Shown: piece after piece, positions 1 to 7,999 of the stretch
Layout: each line of letters starts with the position of its first letter
Numbering within the stretch: position 1 is the stretch's first letter
Origin: Palsa-892 sp035295845
Lineage (GTDB): Bacteria; Pseudomonadota; Alphaproteobacteria; Rhizobiales; Xanthobacteraceae
Direction: 5' to 3'
Length of the DNA: 64,000 nucleotides
Assembly: GCA_035295845.1 (NCBI GenBank)
Contig: DATGIF010000026.1
Coordinates: forward strand, 9,732-73,731
Notes under the pieces: model-generated
What the model saw: only the letters and a program-made list of their open reading frames with translations
Database searches by the model: none
Told to the model about the DNA's origin: nothing
Program-made: the position numbers and the translations under genes

Positions 1-28
1 CGTGTTGTTGTTCACGGTCTCCTCCTGT

Positions 29-103
29 CTAAATGACGCGGAGCAACATGAGAATAATGATGACGCTCAGTGGCACACCCAATAGCCAGAGAATGATCGG
101 CAT
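29..103 (-). CDS. tiny hydrophobic membrane peptide (24 aa)
   Basis: The 24-residue product is almost entirely one membrane span, from Met-Pro-Ile-Ile-Leu-Trp to Leu-Leu-Arg-Val-Ile. A GGAG ribosome-binding site lies about 7 bases upstream of the ATG. Very short peptides of this kind occur beside DUF3309 genes in Hyphomicrobiales, and a DUF3309 gene lies just to the right on the other strand. The reading frame is intact and ends in TAG. Function is unknown; a small membrane-stress or envelope peptide is inference. The short length is the main reason for caution. Confidence 0.5.
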   Translation of the reverse strand: MPIILWLLGVPLSVIIILMLLRVI

Positions 104-274
104 CGCTTGCTCCAAAGTTTCGACAGGCGACTAACCGTAAAAAAACAACTTGGTTCCAGCGTTGCGTCGGCTTTCGAACCGAGTTTGATTCGCAATTCGC
201 GCTATCCACCCGACCAAGTCGGAACTTTCCGCTAAACCAATTGTTGTTCAGCCGTCCAAACCACGGTGACAATC

Positions 275-427
275 ATGTCAACTATTCTCATCGTAATTTT
301 GATCCTCCTTCTGATTGGTGCTTTGCCAACCTGGCCGTACAGCGCCGGTTGGGGCTATTATCCGGGCGGAGGACTCGGCCTCCTCTTGATAATCGTCGTC
401 ATTCTCGCGCTTGCCGGCAGAATCTAA
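275..427 (+). CDS. DUF3309 family small membrane protein (50 aa)
   Basis: The protein starts with a hydrophobic helix (about residues 1-14), continues through a Pro-Thr-Trp-Pro-Tyr segment and a Gly/Tyr-rich turn, and ends with a second hydrophobic helix and Gly-Arg-Ile. This layout is typical of DUF3309 proteins, which are about 50 residues long and common in Proteobacteria. The family has no proven function and is often linked to general stress regulons. No strong ribosome-binding site is visible. It sits between two other tiny membrane-protein genes. Confidence 0.8.
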   Translation: MSTILIVILILLLIGALPTWPYSAGWGYYPGGGLGLLLIIVVILALAGRI

Positions 428-547
428 TCGCTGCCAGACTGTAGACCCGCCTGGCGAGAACTCTCGTCGCAAGGCGTAGGGAAAACCGGAACCAATTTAG
501 TCAGCCGGCGTTTTTCTCGGGACTCCACCTGTTGCAAGGAGGATCCC

Positions 548-721
548 ATGCTCGGCTGGGCAGTCACGTTTTTGATCGTGGCGTTGATCGCTGCTTTTCT
601 CGGCTTTGGCGGCGTTGCCATCGTCTCGATCGAGCTCGCGAAGATCGTCTTTTTCGTCGCCATCGTTCTGTTCGCAATCTCGGCGGTTGTCGGCCTTATT
701 CGCGGGCGACCATCATATTAG
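548..721 (+). CDS. DUF1328 (YtjA-type) small membrane protein (57 aa)
   Basis: This 57-residue protein begins Met-Leu-Gly-Trp-Ala and has two hydrophobic helices (about residues 3-25 and 29-50) joined by a Ser-Ile-Glu-Leu-Ala-Lys stretch. A positively charged tail (Arg-Gly-Arg) follows. That is the usual DUF1328/YtjA architecture of 50-60 residues. An AAGGAGG-like ribosome-binding site lies about 6 bases before the ATG. The family is an inner-membrane protein of unknown role, frequently stress-induced. A hairpin follows the gene at 751-792. Confidence 0.85.
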   Translation: MLGWAVTFLIVALIAAFLGFGGVAIVSIELAKIVFFVAIVLFAISAVVGLIRGRPSY

Positions 722-750
722 TCGATATCGCAAGCAAGCTTCCGCAAGAA

Positions 751-792
751 ACGCCGCTTCATGGCCGGGTCGCCCCGCGCGTGAAGCGGCGT
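751..792. repeat. perfect 11-bp inverted repeat after the DUF1328 gene
   Basis: Positions 751-761 and 782-792 are exact reverse complements (ACGCCGCTTCA type arms) separated by a 20-base GC-rich loop. It starts 30 bases after the stop codon of the DUF1328 gene and could act as a transcript 3' hairpin. It is not followed by a clean run of T, so a Rho-independent terminator is not certain. From 793 to 1004 no gene or clear signal was seen. Confidence 0.4.
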
Positions 793-1004
793 ATATTTCT
801 ATTTCCTGGCACCCTGATATTCGAAATGCGCTTGCAGGACGTGAAGCGCGAGCTGCATAAATTCAATCGCGGGACTTGAGGACTGGCAAGGCGCAATGGT
901 AATTGCGGGGAACTTAGTCAAATCAGAGAACGGACGCGGAGATCAGTGCGATCGGACTACGTGGTGGCCACATTTGAACGGAGTAAATTTGAGTACGAAT
1001 CCAT

Positions 1005-1682
1005 CTAGTTGCGGGTGAGCGACTTCAGGCCAAGCAGTGCATATGCCACATCGAACGCGGTATTCGGATCGCATATGTCGAGGTGAATGCTGCGAATGCC
1101 AACCGCTTCCGCTCCGCGGATATTCTTGATCTGATCGTCGATAAAAATCGCCTCTTCCGCTTGAAGTCTCAGCGCTTCGAGCGCGAGCCGATAAGCGCGC
1201 GGATCCGGCTTTGCGATCTGCGTATGCGTGGCGTCCACGAAAGCGTCGAAGAGGCGAACAATTGGAATGCTCGCGATCCAATCGGGCCCGGTGAGCGATT
1301 CCAATTCGTTGGTGAGAACGGCGAGTTTTATGCCCTCCTGCTTGGCATGGGCGATGAGCTGTTCGGCTTCGGGACGAATGACATCCGCAAACGCCAGATC
1401 GTTCTGCCTGCGGCAGAAGTCTCGGAACGTCCAGCGCTCGCCGATCAGGGTGCCGACTTCTGCTGCTCGTCTTGCCCAGTATTCTGCTTCCGTGATTTCG
1501 CCTGTCAGCACGCCGCGCCAAAGCGGATCGGATGGCGGATCGAAGGGCCCACGCCAGCGGAGCGCCCCTTCGGCCAGACCCAGAAGTTTCCCGAAGTCGT
1601 CCGCGGTTTCGAAGAAGCTTCTCGCGATTACGCCGCCGAAATCGAGGATCAAGCCTTTATAACGCGGCGTTGGCTTGTTCAT
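1005..1682 (-). CDS. HAD-superfamily (subfamily IA) phosphatase-like hydrolase
   Basis: The 225-residue protein has HAD motif I at residues 14-18 (Asp-Phe-Gly-Gly-Val), motif II in Leu-Thr-Asn-Glu, motif III in Lys-Pro-Asp-Pro and motif IV in Ile-Asp-Asp. The nucleophile should be Asp14. The usual second Asp two residues later is Gly, as in YihX-like sugar phosphatases with an Asp-Leu-Gly motif. The ATG overlaps the selD stop codon by 4 bases (1679-1682), so it is probably translated by coupling from selD. A role in removing phosphate from a product or by-product of the selenium locus is inference; the substrate is unknown. An upstream in-frame extension overlaps selD and is not used. Confidence 0.85.
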   Translation of the reverse strand: MNKPTPRYKGLILDFGGVIARSFFETADDFGKLLGLAEGALRWRGPFDPPSDPLWRGVLTGEITEAEYWARRAAEVGTLIGERWTFRDFCRRQNDLAFADVIRPEAEQLIAHAKQEGIKLAVLTNELESLTGPDWIASIPIVRLFDAFVDATHTQIAKPDPRAYRLALEALRLQAEEAIFIDDQIKNIRGAEAVGIRSIHLDICDPNTAFDVAYALLGLKSLTRN

Positions 1683-2728
1683 GCGTCGATTCTGACGGCC
1701 GCGGGTCCCTCGACAGCATGGCCGATGATGCGCGCGTGCGGATAGCCCGCCGCCACGATCGTCCGCAGGATCGCCTCGGCGCGGCGCGGCGCGCAGGCAA
1801 TCAACAGCCCGCCCGAAGTCTGCGGATCGGAAAGGAGATGGCGCTGCCATTCCGCGAGCGCCGGCGGCAGGCTTACGCTATCGCCATAGCTCGCCCAGTT
1901 TCGCCCTGAGGCGCCGGTCACATGTCCGCCTTTGGCGAGCGCCGCCGCTTGCGACAACAGCGGCAACTCGTCGGCGCGGATCGCGATCGTAAGGCTGGAG
2001 CCGCGCGCCATTTCGAGCGCGTGGCCGATGAGACCGAAGCCCGTGATGTCGGTCACGGCGTGCACCTCCGTGTCCTTGGCAAGGTCGGCGCCGACGCGAT
2101 TGAGGAGCGTCGTGGTCGCGACCATTTCCGCGTAACCTTCAGGCGACAGCGCGCCCTTTTTGATCGCCGCCGAATAGATACCGACGCCGAGCGGCTTGGT
2201 GAGGATCAGCGCGTCGCCCGCCTTGGCGTCGGAATTTTTTCGGATGTCTTCCGGCCGGCAGGTTCCGATCACCGCAAGCCCGTAGATCGGTTCCGGCGAA
2301 TCGATCGAATGCCCGCCCGCGATCGGAATGCCGGCGCTGGCGCAAACGCTCGAACCGCCGTCGAGAATCCTGCGCACCACCTCCGTCGGCATCTTGTCGA
2401 CGGGCATGCCGAGGATTGCGAGCGCAAAAATCGGTTTGCCGCCCATGGCGTAGATGTCGGAGATCGCGTTGGTCGCCGCGATCTTTCCAAAATCGAACGG
2501 GTCGTCGACCATCGGCATGAAGAAATCGGTGGTGGCAATGATGCAAGTCTTGTCGTCGATCTGCCAGACGGCGGCGTCGTCGCCAGTCTCGATGCCGACG
2601 AGGAGCTGCCGGTAAGGGTTGAGGGCCGGGCGGTCGGCGAGAAGCTTTTGCAGCACGGCGGGCGCAAGCTTGCACCCGCACCCGCCGCCATGGGCGAGGC
2701 TGGTGAGGCGGATCTGCGGCACGTTCAT
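1679..2728 (-). CDS. selD: selenophosphate synthase (selenide, water dikinase)
   Basis: SelD makes selenophosphate, AMP and phosphate from selenide, ATP and water; selenophosphate is the donor for selenocysteine, selenouridine and selenoneine. This 349-residue protein has the N-terminal His-Gly-Gly-Gly-Cys-Gly-Cys-Lys motif, with Cys17 and Lys20 at the same positions as the catalytic pair of the E. coli enzyme, so it is the Cys and not the Sec form. An AIR-synthase-like fold follows, with Asp-Asp-Ala-Ala-Val near residue 51 and an Asp-Pro-Gln-Thr-Ser-Gly-Gly motif near the C-terminus. It lies 69 bases after a radical SAM gene and overlaps the HAD gene by 4 bases. No selA, selB or tRNA-Sec is visible nearby. 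Confidence 0.95.
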   Translation of the reverse strand: MNVPQIRLTSLAHGGGCGCKLAPAVLQKLLADRPALNPYRQLLVGIETGDDAAVWQIDDKTCIIATTDFFMPMVDDPFDFGKIAATNAISDIYAMGGKPIFALAILGMPVDKMPTEVVRRILDGGSSVCASAGIPIAGGHSIDSPEPIYGLAVIGTCRPEDIRKNSDAKAGDALILTKPLGVGIYSAAIKKGALSPEGYAEMVATTTLLNRVGADLAKDTEVHAVTDITGFGLIGHALEMARGSSLTIAIRADELPLLSQAAALAKGGHVTGASGRNWASYGDSVSLPPALAEWQRHLLSDPQTSGGLLIACAPRRAEAILRTIVAAGYPHARIIGHAVEGPAAVRIDA

Positions 2729-2797
2729 GGGTACGCTCCTCGGGCGATATATGTGTCGGGACCGGACGGCCTCGGCATTATACGCGCTCTCCGGAAC

Positions 2798-3853
2798 TCA
2801 TGCGCCTCGTGCGGTCACGATCGTGGTGCAGGCGCTTTCGAGTTTCGGAAGTTCGCGGCTTGCGGCCATGCGGATATTCAGCGTTCGGCCCTCGCCCCGG
2901 ATAACCGGGCAATAAGGATCGGGCCGATCGAGCGCCTCCAGTAGGCGCCGCCGGCCGGCGCAGCCGCCGCCGCAGGCCGCGAGATGGCGGCAGCTTTTGC
3001 AGGCCGCGGGCACCGAGCGCGCGGCGGCGAACGGATCGGTATCGATGATATCGGCGCCGCGATCGAGCAAAAGGTCGAGCGGCGCACCGGCGCCCGGCCA
3101 GTAGATGCAGGGCTGCACGGTCGCGCGCGGCGTGACGCGCACGGTCGCGATCCCGCAGCCGCCCTGGCGCGGGGGAAGGCCCGCCATCGCCCGCACCAGC
3201 GGTTCACCGATCGCGATCACATCGGTGCGCGCGAACAACGTCTCGAAACCCGACCAGTATTCGTCGTAGGTCAGCGCATATGTGTCGGAGCGCACCGACT
3301 GGTAGACATTGATGCGTAACGGCGCGTCGTAAGCTTTGGCGACTTCGGCAATCTCGGCGAGCCGGTCGAAATTCGAACGCATCATCACCGCAATGAACGT
3401 CACCGGCACGCCAAGCCGGCGGCAGCGCGCCGCCTGCTCGTGGATGAGGCGCCAGTTGCCGGGACCGCGCTGCCGGTCCTGCTCCCGCTCATTCGGATAA
3501 TCGAGCGAGAATTCCACGTCCCTGAATGCCGTGACCTCGCCGTCATCGAGCACTTTGATCGAGTAGCCGTTCGAGGTGATGGTGAGTTTGACCGGCTGTC
3601 GGCGCAGATAATCGAGGAGCGCCGCGAATTCGGGATGCATGCCGTTCTCGCCGGTGCCGAGATTGACCGAGCGCACGGGCAGGCTCTCGATGACGGAGCG
3701 AACCTGGGCGAGCGACAGCCGATCCGTCCGCGCCGGATCGCGATAGCAAAACGAGCAGGCAAGGTTGCATTCATTGGTGAGGCCGAGGCCAAGCGCAAAG
3801 GTTTGCCGCGCCGGGCGCGTTTTCTCGTCCGCTTGCGAAGCCGTGAACGTCAT
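2798..3853 (-). CDS. radical SAM protein with C-terminal Cys cluster, upstream of selD
   Basis: The protein (351 residues from the chosen start) has the radical SAM cluster Cys29-x3-Cys33-x2-Cys36 in Asn-Glu-Cys-Asn-Leu-Ala-Cys-Ser-Phe-Cys. A Gly-Thr-Gly-Glu-Asn-Gly segment follows in the SAM-binding region. Its C-terminal third has several cysteines (Gly-Gly-Cys-Gly, Gln-Pro-Cys-Ile, Cys-Lys-Ser-Cys, Ala-Ala-Cys-Gly-Gly-Gly-Cys, Tyr-Cys) typical of a SPASM-like domain holding extra Fe-S clusters. ATG 3853 is preferred because GGGAG precedes it; an upstream ATG at 3871 has no ribosome-binding site. It is head-to-head with the methyltransferase gene at 3918 and probably leads the selD operon. 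A role in selenium chemistry is inferred only from position. Confidence 0.85.
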   Translation of the reverse strand: MTFTASQADEKTRPARQTFALGLGLTNECNLACSFCYRDPARTDRLSLAQVRSVIESLPVRSVNLGTGENGMHPEFAALLDYLRRQPVKLTITSNGYSIKVLDDGEVTAFRDVEFSLDYPNEREQDRQRGPGNWRLIHEQAARCRRLGVPVTFIAVMMRSNFDRLAEIAEVAKAYDAPLRINVYQSVRSDTYALTYDEYWSGFETLFARTDVIAIGEPLVRAMAGLPPRQGGCGIATVRVTPRATVQPCIYWPGAGAPLDLLLDRGADIIDTDPFAAARSVPAACKSCRHLAACGGGCAGRRRLLEALDRPDPYCPVIRGEGRTLNIRMAASRELPKLESACTTIVTARGA

Positions 3854-3917
3854 GGCTGTGGCGGCTCCCATGCTAGCATCTGCATTGCATGCCGATCGCG
3901 CATCCCAAGGGCTCCCG

Positions 3918-4751
3918 ATGAAGGTAGCTGCGGAACTTCAGCCAGACCAGCAGGCCGCGCGCTGGGATAATCACGTTGCCGTGTATGAGGCGGTATTCGA
4001 GCCGCTGACCAATGTCTTTGCGCGCCATGCGCTGGAATATCTCGATTTGCATCCGGGCGATCGTTTGATCGACGTTGGTGCCGGCAGCGGCGGCGCTGCT
4101 TTGATCGCGGCCGAACAAGGCGCGCATGTACTTTGTATCGATGCTTCCGAAAAGATGATTGCGCGGCTTCGTCAGCGCGCGGCCGCGCCGCCGCTTGCCG
4201 GCCGCGTCGAAGCCGAGGTCATGGATGGCATGGCGCTCGCGCTGCCCGACGCGAGCTTCGACGCGGCACTTTCTGTGTTCGGCGTAATCCTGTTCCCGGA
4301 CGCGGCACGGGGTTTGCGCGAAATCGCCCGCGTGCTCAGGCCGGACGGCCGCGCCGCCATCGTGACCTGGACCGCGACCGAACGCTACGAGCTGGTGGCG
4401 CGATTGCAGAGCGCCATTGCGCAAATACGCGGCCCGCAGCCTCCGCTCAACACGCTGCCGGCACAACTGCGCTTTCGTGAGGAAGGGCTGTTTCGAGACC
4501 TGCTTACGGATGCGGGACTGCTTGTGCGGAAAATCGTCCGCCTCGAGGAGCGCTGGCGCCTGCCGTCGGCGCGATGGCTCGCCGAGCACATTGCCTTTGC
4601 GCCCGGCATGTCGGCGATGATGGCGGGGCTCGCCGCTGATCGCGGGCCTATTCTTGAAGCTTTCGTTTCCACGCTTGAACGCGACCAGGGCACGGGCGAA
4701 GTGGTGCTGTCAGCGGTCGCGCATGCCGGCATTGCGGCGAAGCCGGCCTGA
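3918..4751 (+). CDS. class I SAM-dependent methyltransferase
   Basis: The 277-residue protein has the methyltransferase motif I Val-Gly-Ala-Gly-Ser-Gly-Gly, the acidic ribose-binding residue in Leu-Cys-Ile-Asp-Ala, and motif III/IV-like Ala-Arg-Val-Leu-Arg-Pro-Asp-Gly. This is the Methyltransf_11/UbiE type. The ATG at 3918 gives a normal family N-terminus; a longer frame from 3765 overlaps the divergent radical SAM gene. It is the first gene of the plus operon that continues into the selenate-type ABC transporter. Its substrate is unknown. Methylation of a selenium species, or of the product of the neighbouring radical SAM enzymes, is inference from context. Confidence 0.85.
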   Translation: MKVAAELQPDQQAARWDNHVAVYEAVFEPLTNVFARHALEYLDLHPGDRLIDVGAGSGGAALIAAEQGAHVLCIDASEKMIARLRQRAAAPPLAGRVEAEVMDGMALALPDASFDAALSVFGVILFPDAARGLREIARVLRPDGRAAIVTWTATERYELVARLQSAIAQIRGPQPPLNTLPAQLRFREEGLFRDLLTDAGLLVRKIVRLEERWRLPSARWLAEHIAFAPGMSAMMAGLAADRGPILEAFVSTLERDQGTGEVVLSAVAHAGIAAKPA

Positions 4752-4854
4752 TGGCCACCGCTACATTACGCACATGTGATGAAAGGTGATTTTCGATTTC
4801 CGACGTACTAAGAGACGGTACAGGGAGCGAGCAAAAAACGAGGGGAGGGCGTCA

Positions 4855-5724
4855 ATGAAACGGCTGGTATACGGGGCCATACTTGCGGTTGCGTTCTTGA
4901 ACGGAGCAGCCGCCGCCGAAGACAAGCCGGCTTTCGTATTTACCGCCATTCCCGACCAGGACGAGACGCGCCTTGTCGAGCGCTTCACGCGCGTTGCCGA
5001 CTATCTCCAGGGAAAGCTCGGGGTGCCGGTAAAGTATCTGCCGGTGAAGAGCTATCCCGCCGCCGTCACCGCCTTCACCAATAATCAAGTGCAGCTTGCC
5101 TGGTTCGGCGGTTTCACCGGCGTGCAGGCACGCCGCGAAGTGCCGGGCTCGGAAGCGATCGCGCAAGGAGCGGAAGACGTGGCATTCAAGAGTTTCTTGA
5201 TCGTCAACACCAAGACGGGCCTCAAGCCTTCCAAGGATTTCCCCAAGGGGGTCGAAGGCAAGTCGTTTACCTTCGGCTCGCGCGCCTCGACCTCGGGCCG
5301 TCTGATGCCCGAATACTACATCCGCAAAGCGTTCGGTGGACGCAACCCGGAGGAGATTTTTTCACGCGTCGGGTTCTCCGGCGATCATTCGCGCACGATC
5401 CAGCTCGTCCAATCCGGCGCCTACGAGGTCGGCGTGCTCGATTTCACCGTCTGGGGGCTCGAAGAGAAAGCGGGCAAGATCGATCCGAGCCAGGTGATCG
5501 TAATCTGGGAAAGCCCGACCTTCCCCGATTATCAATGGACCGTGCGCGGTGACGTCGATCAAATCTACGGCAAAGGTTTCAAGGAGAAGCTGCGCGGCGC
5601 GCTCTTGGCCATCGACGACCCCGCGATCTTGAGTCAGTTCGCGCGCTCGAAATTCATTCCGGCCAAGAATTCCGACTATGCGCCGATCGAAGAGGTCGCG
5701 AAGAGCGCCAACCTGCTCAACTGA
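4855..5724 (+). CDS. PhnD-type ABC substrate-binding protein, putative selenium oxyanion binder
   Basis: The 289-residue protein starts with a clear signal peptide (Met-Lys-Arg, hydrophobic core, Ala-Ala-Ala-Ala-Glu). It continues as a phosphonate/phosphite-binding-like protein: Phe-Thr-Ala-Ile-Pro-Asp-Gln-Asp-Glu, Leu-Ala-Trp-Phe-Gly-Gly-Phe-Thr, and Gly-Ser-Arg-Ala-Ser-Thr-Ser-Gly, the anion-binding segment. GGGGAGGG precedes the ATG. One branch of this family (TIGR04553 as I recall it) is annotated as a putative selenate-binding protein because it occurs near selD, and the match here in sequence style and neighbourhood is good. The ATPase and permease genes follow directly. Ligand identity (selenite, selenate or another oxyanion) cannot be read from sequence. 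Confidence 0.85.
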   Translation: MKRLVYGAILAVAFLNGAAAAEDKPAFVFTAIPDQDETRLVERFTRVADYLQGKLGVPVKYLPVKSYPAAVTAFTNNQVQLAWFGGFTGVQARREVPGSEAIAQGAEDVAFKSFLIVNTKTGLKPSKDFPKGVEGKSFTFGSRASTSGRLMPEYYIRKAFGGRNPEEIFSRVGFSGDHSRTIQLVQSGAYEVGVLDFTVWGLEEKAGKIDPSQVIVIWESPTFPDYQWTVRGDVDQIYGKGFKEKLRGALLAIDDPAILSQFARSKFIPAKNSDYAPIEEVAKSANLLN

Positions 5725-5734
5725 AGATCGGGCC

Positions 5735-6394
5735 GTGTCGACTCTGATTGAGTTACACAAGGCGTCGGCGGGCTACGCCGGTCAGGTCGTGCTTCACGAC
5801 ATCGACTTGACGATCCGTTCGGGCGAACGGGTCGCGGTCATGGGCCGGTCCGGCGCCGGCAAGTCGACGCTCCTGAACTTGCTCTACGACCAAGTCGCCG
5901 ACCGGGTTGCGCTCATTCCGCAGGCGGCGGCGCTGGTGAAGACGCTCTCCGTGTTTCACAACGTCTATATGGGCCGGCTCGATCGTATGCCGACCTGGTA
6001 CAATCTGCGCACGCTCGCCTGGCCGGCGCGGCGGGACATCGCAGAGATCAACGGCGTGCTCGACCTCGTGGGGCTTGTCGACAAGCTCTTCGCCCGGGCG
6101 GGCACGCTGTCCGGGGGCCAGCAGCAACGCACTTCCGTCGCCCGCGCGTTCTATAGCGGCCGGCCGATCGTTATCGGCGACGAGCCGGTGTCCGCGCTCG
6201 ATCGCACGCAGGGCGCCGAGATTCTCAGCAAATTGTGCGCGCGGCACGAGACGGCGATTTTGGCCATGCACGATATTCCGCTCGCGCTCGCGCATGCCGA
6301 TCGCGTGGTGGTGATCGAAGCGGGCCGTATCGCGCTCGATGCGCCGGCCCGGGAGCTCGCCGCCGCCGACCTCGTTCCTTATTACGCCGGGTGA
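5735..6394 (+). CDS. ABC transporter ATP-binding protein (PhnC-like)
   Basis: The compact 219-residue ATPase has Walker A Gly-Arg-Ser-Gly-Ala-Gly-Lys-Ser-Thr, signature Leu-Ser-Gly-Gly-Gln-Gln-Gln-Arg, Walker B Ile-Val-Ile-Gly-Asp-Glu-Pro, and a His switch in Ala-Met-His-Asp-Ile. The GTG start at 5735 lies 10 bases after the stop of the binding-protein gene and gives the expected N-terminus. A longer frame from 5678 would overlap that gene. It should power the fused permease that follows, importing the ligand of the PhnD-type binding protein. Confidence 0.9.
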   Translation: MSTLIELHKASAGYAGQVVLHDIDLTIRSGERVAVMGRSGAGKSTLLNLLYDQVADRVALIPQAAALVKTLSVFHNVYMGRLDRMPTWYNLRTLAWPARRDIAEINGVLDLVGLVDKLFARAGTLSGGQQQRTSVARAFYSGRPIVIGDEPVSALDRTQGAEILSKLCARHETAILAMHDIPLALAHADRVVVIEAGRIALDAPARELAAADLVPYYAG

Positions 6395-6399
6395 GGCGG

Positions 6400-7965
6400 A
6401 TGCCGGCGTGCGCGCTTACCCTTCCGAAGCTGAGCTACGCGTCCGTCACCGGCTTGTTCATCTTTGGCGCGCTCGTCGCGCTTGCTTTTGCCGATCTTGC
6501 GGTCACGGCACTCGATCCCTGGGCCGAGATGCGCCGGCTCATCGCGGGAATCCTGCGCCCCGATTTTCCGTCCGTCGAGGTGATGAGCGTGGTGTGGACC
6601 GTGGCATTCGCGGTTCTCGGCGTTGCGCTCGGCGCGGTCATCGGCCTACTGCTCGCGCTTGTCTTCGCCCAATCTCGCATCGTTCGAATCCTCGCGGCGT
6701 TTCTGCGCTCGATCCATGAGCTGTTCTGGGCGCTCGTGATCATCCAGGTTGCGGGCCTGTCGCCGATAACCGGAATTCTTGCCGTCGCCATTCCTTATTC
6801 CGGCATCTTTGCCAAGGTATTCGCGGAGATGATCGAGGAGGCAGATCTATCGGCCGAGCGCGTGCTTCCGCCCGGAACCTCGACCATCGCCCGCTTCGCC
6901 TATGCGCGCATTCCGGAGCTCGCGTCGCAATTCTGGACCTACGCGCTCTACCGCTTCGAATGCGGCATGCGCTCGACGCTGGTGCTCGGCTTTATCGGCC
7001 TGCCCACGATCGGCTTCCACCTCGATTCCTATTTCAAGCAAGGTCATTACCGCGAGGCCGCGGCGCTCTTGTTCGTCTTTTATGTCCTGATCGGCACGCG
7101 CCGTCTGTGGGCGCGGCCGGTCACGGTACCGATCCTGATCGTCGCGAGCATCTTCCTCCTCCCCGAAACGATCGGCGGCGGCTCGTCGCTCGCGAATCTC
7201 GTCCGCTTTCTCACCCACGACATCGTTCCACAGCCCTTGCGCGGCGCCGACCTTGCGGCGGCCGCGACGTGGCTGAACTTCTCGAACTGGCTCTCGCCCA
7301 TTGTGACGAAGCAGATTGTGCCCGGCGCGATGCAGACGCTCGTAGTGTCGCAGATCGCGCTGGTGGCGATGGCCATGATCGCGCTCGTCCTGTTCCCGTT
7401 CATCTGCCGCCGCTTCGCCGGCCGCGTTGGCCAGCCGCTCGGGCGCGTGGCGCTCGTGGTCGTGCGCTCAACCCCCGAATACATGCTCGTCTACGTACTC
7501 TTGCAGCTGCTTGGGCCGTCGATGTTGCCGGCGATCATCGCGCTTTCCGTACATAACGGCGCGATCGTCGGCTATTTAATGGGCCGGCATGCGGATGCAC
7601 TCGGATACCGGCCGGACGCACCGCGTGGATTGAATCTCTATTGCTATGAAACAGTGCCGCGGCTTTACGGGCAATTCCTCGCCTATGTGCTCTACCGTTG
7701 GGAGATCATCCTGCGCGAGAGCGCGATCTTCGGCATTCTTGGGATTACAACACTCGGCTATTACGTTGACGCGGCAATCTCCGAGATCAAGCTCGATGTC
7801 GCGGTGGTGCTGCTCGCGGCGACGGCGTTTCTGTCGATGGGCGTCGATGTCTTGTCGCGCGGCTTGCGGCGGCGGCTCCGCATCGACGCGATGGCAACGC
7901 GGCTTTCGGAAGCGCCCAGCGACGCCGAGATCAGCCGTCCGGTTGGGACTGAGAAATTCGCATGA
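6400..7965 (+). CDS. fused double PhnE-type ABC permease
   Basis: The 521-residue protein carries two copies of the permease domain in one chain. The first covers about residues 1-260 with the coupling-like segment Tyr-Ala-Arg-Ile-Pro-Glu-Leu. The second covers about residues 300-490 with Tyr-Glu-Thr-Val-Pro-Arg-Leu in the matching place, and both are followed by Phe-Gly-Ile-Leu-Gly or Leu-Gly-Phe-Ile-Gly segments. Normal PhnE proteins are about 260-290 residues and act as dimers, so this looks like a fusion of the two halves. A GTGAGG sits just before ATG 6400; a GTG at 6391 overlapping the ATPase stop is an alternative start. With the two preceding genes it forms a complete importer. Confidence 0.88.
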   Translation: MPACALTLPKLSYASVTGLFIFGALVALAFADLAVTALDPWAEMRRLIAGILRPDFPSVEVMSVVWTVAFAVLGVALGAVIGLLLALVFAQSRIVRILAAFLRSIHELFWALVIIQVAGLSPITGILAVAIPYSGIFAKVFAEMIEEADLSAERVLPPGTSTIARFAYARIPELASQFWTYALYRFECGMRSTLVLGFIGLPTIGFHLDSYFKQGHYREAAALLFVFYVLIGTRRLWARPVTVPILIVASIFLLPETIGGGSSLANLVRFLTHDIVPQPLRGADLAAAATWLNFSNWLSPIVTKQIVPGAMQTLVVSQIALVAMAMIALVLFPFICRRFAGRVGQPLGRVALVVVRSTPEYMLVYVLLQLLGPSMLPAIIALSVHNGAIVGYLMGRHADALGYRPDAPRGLNLYCYETVPRLYGQFLAYVLYRWEIILRESAIFGILGITTLGYYVDAAISEIKLDVAVVLLAATAFLSMGVDVLSRGLRRRLRIDAMATRLSEAPSDAEISRPVGTEKFA

Positions 7966-7999
7966 GGAAAAATCCACCAGCATTTGCGGGAGATGATCG

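Noticed and set aside
1922..2944. A 340-residue open frame on the plus strand
   Set aside because: It is antisense to selD and rich in Arg and His, as expected for a shadow frame in high-GC DNA.
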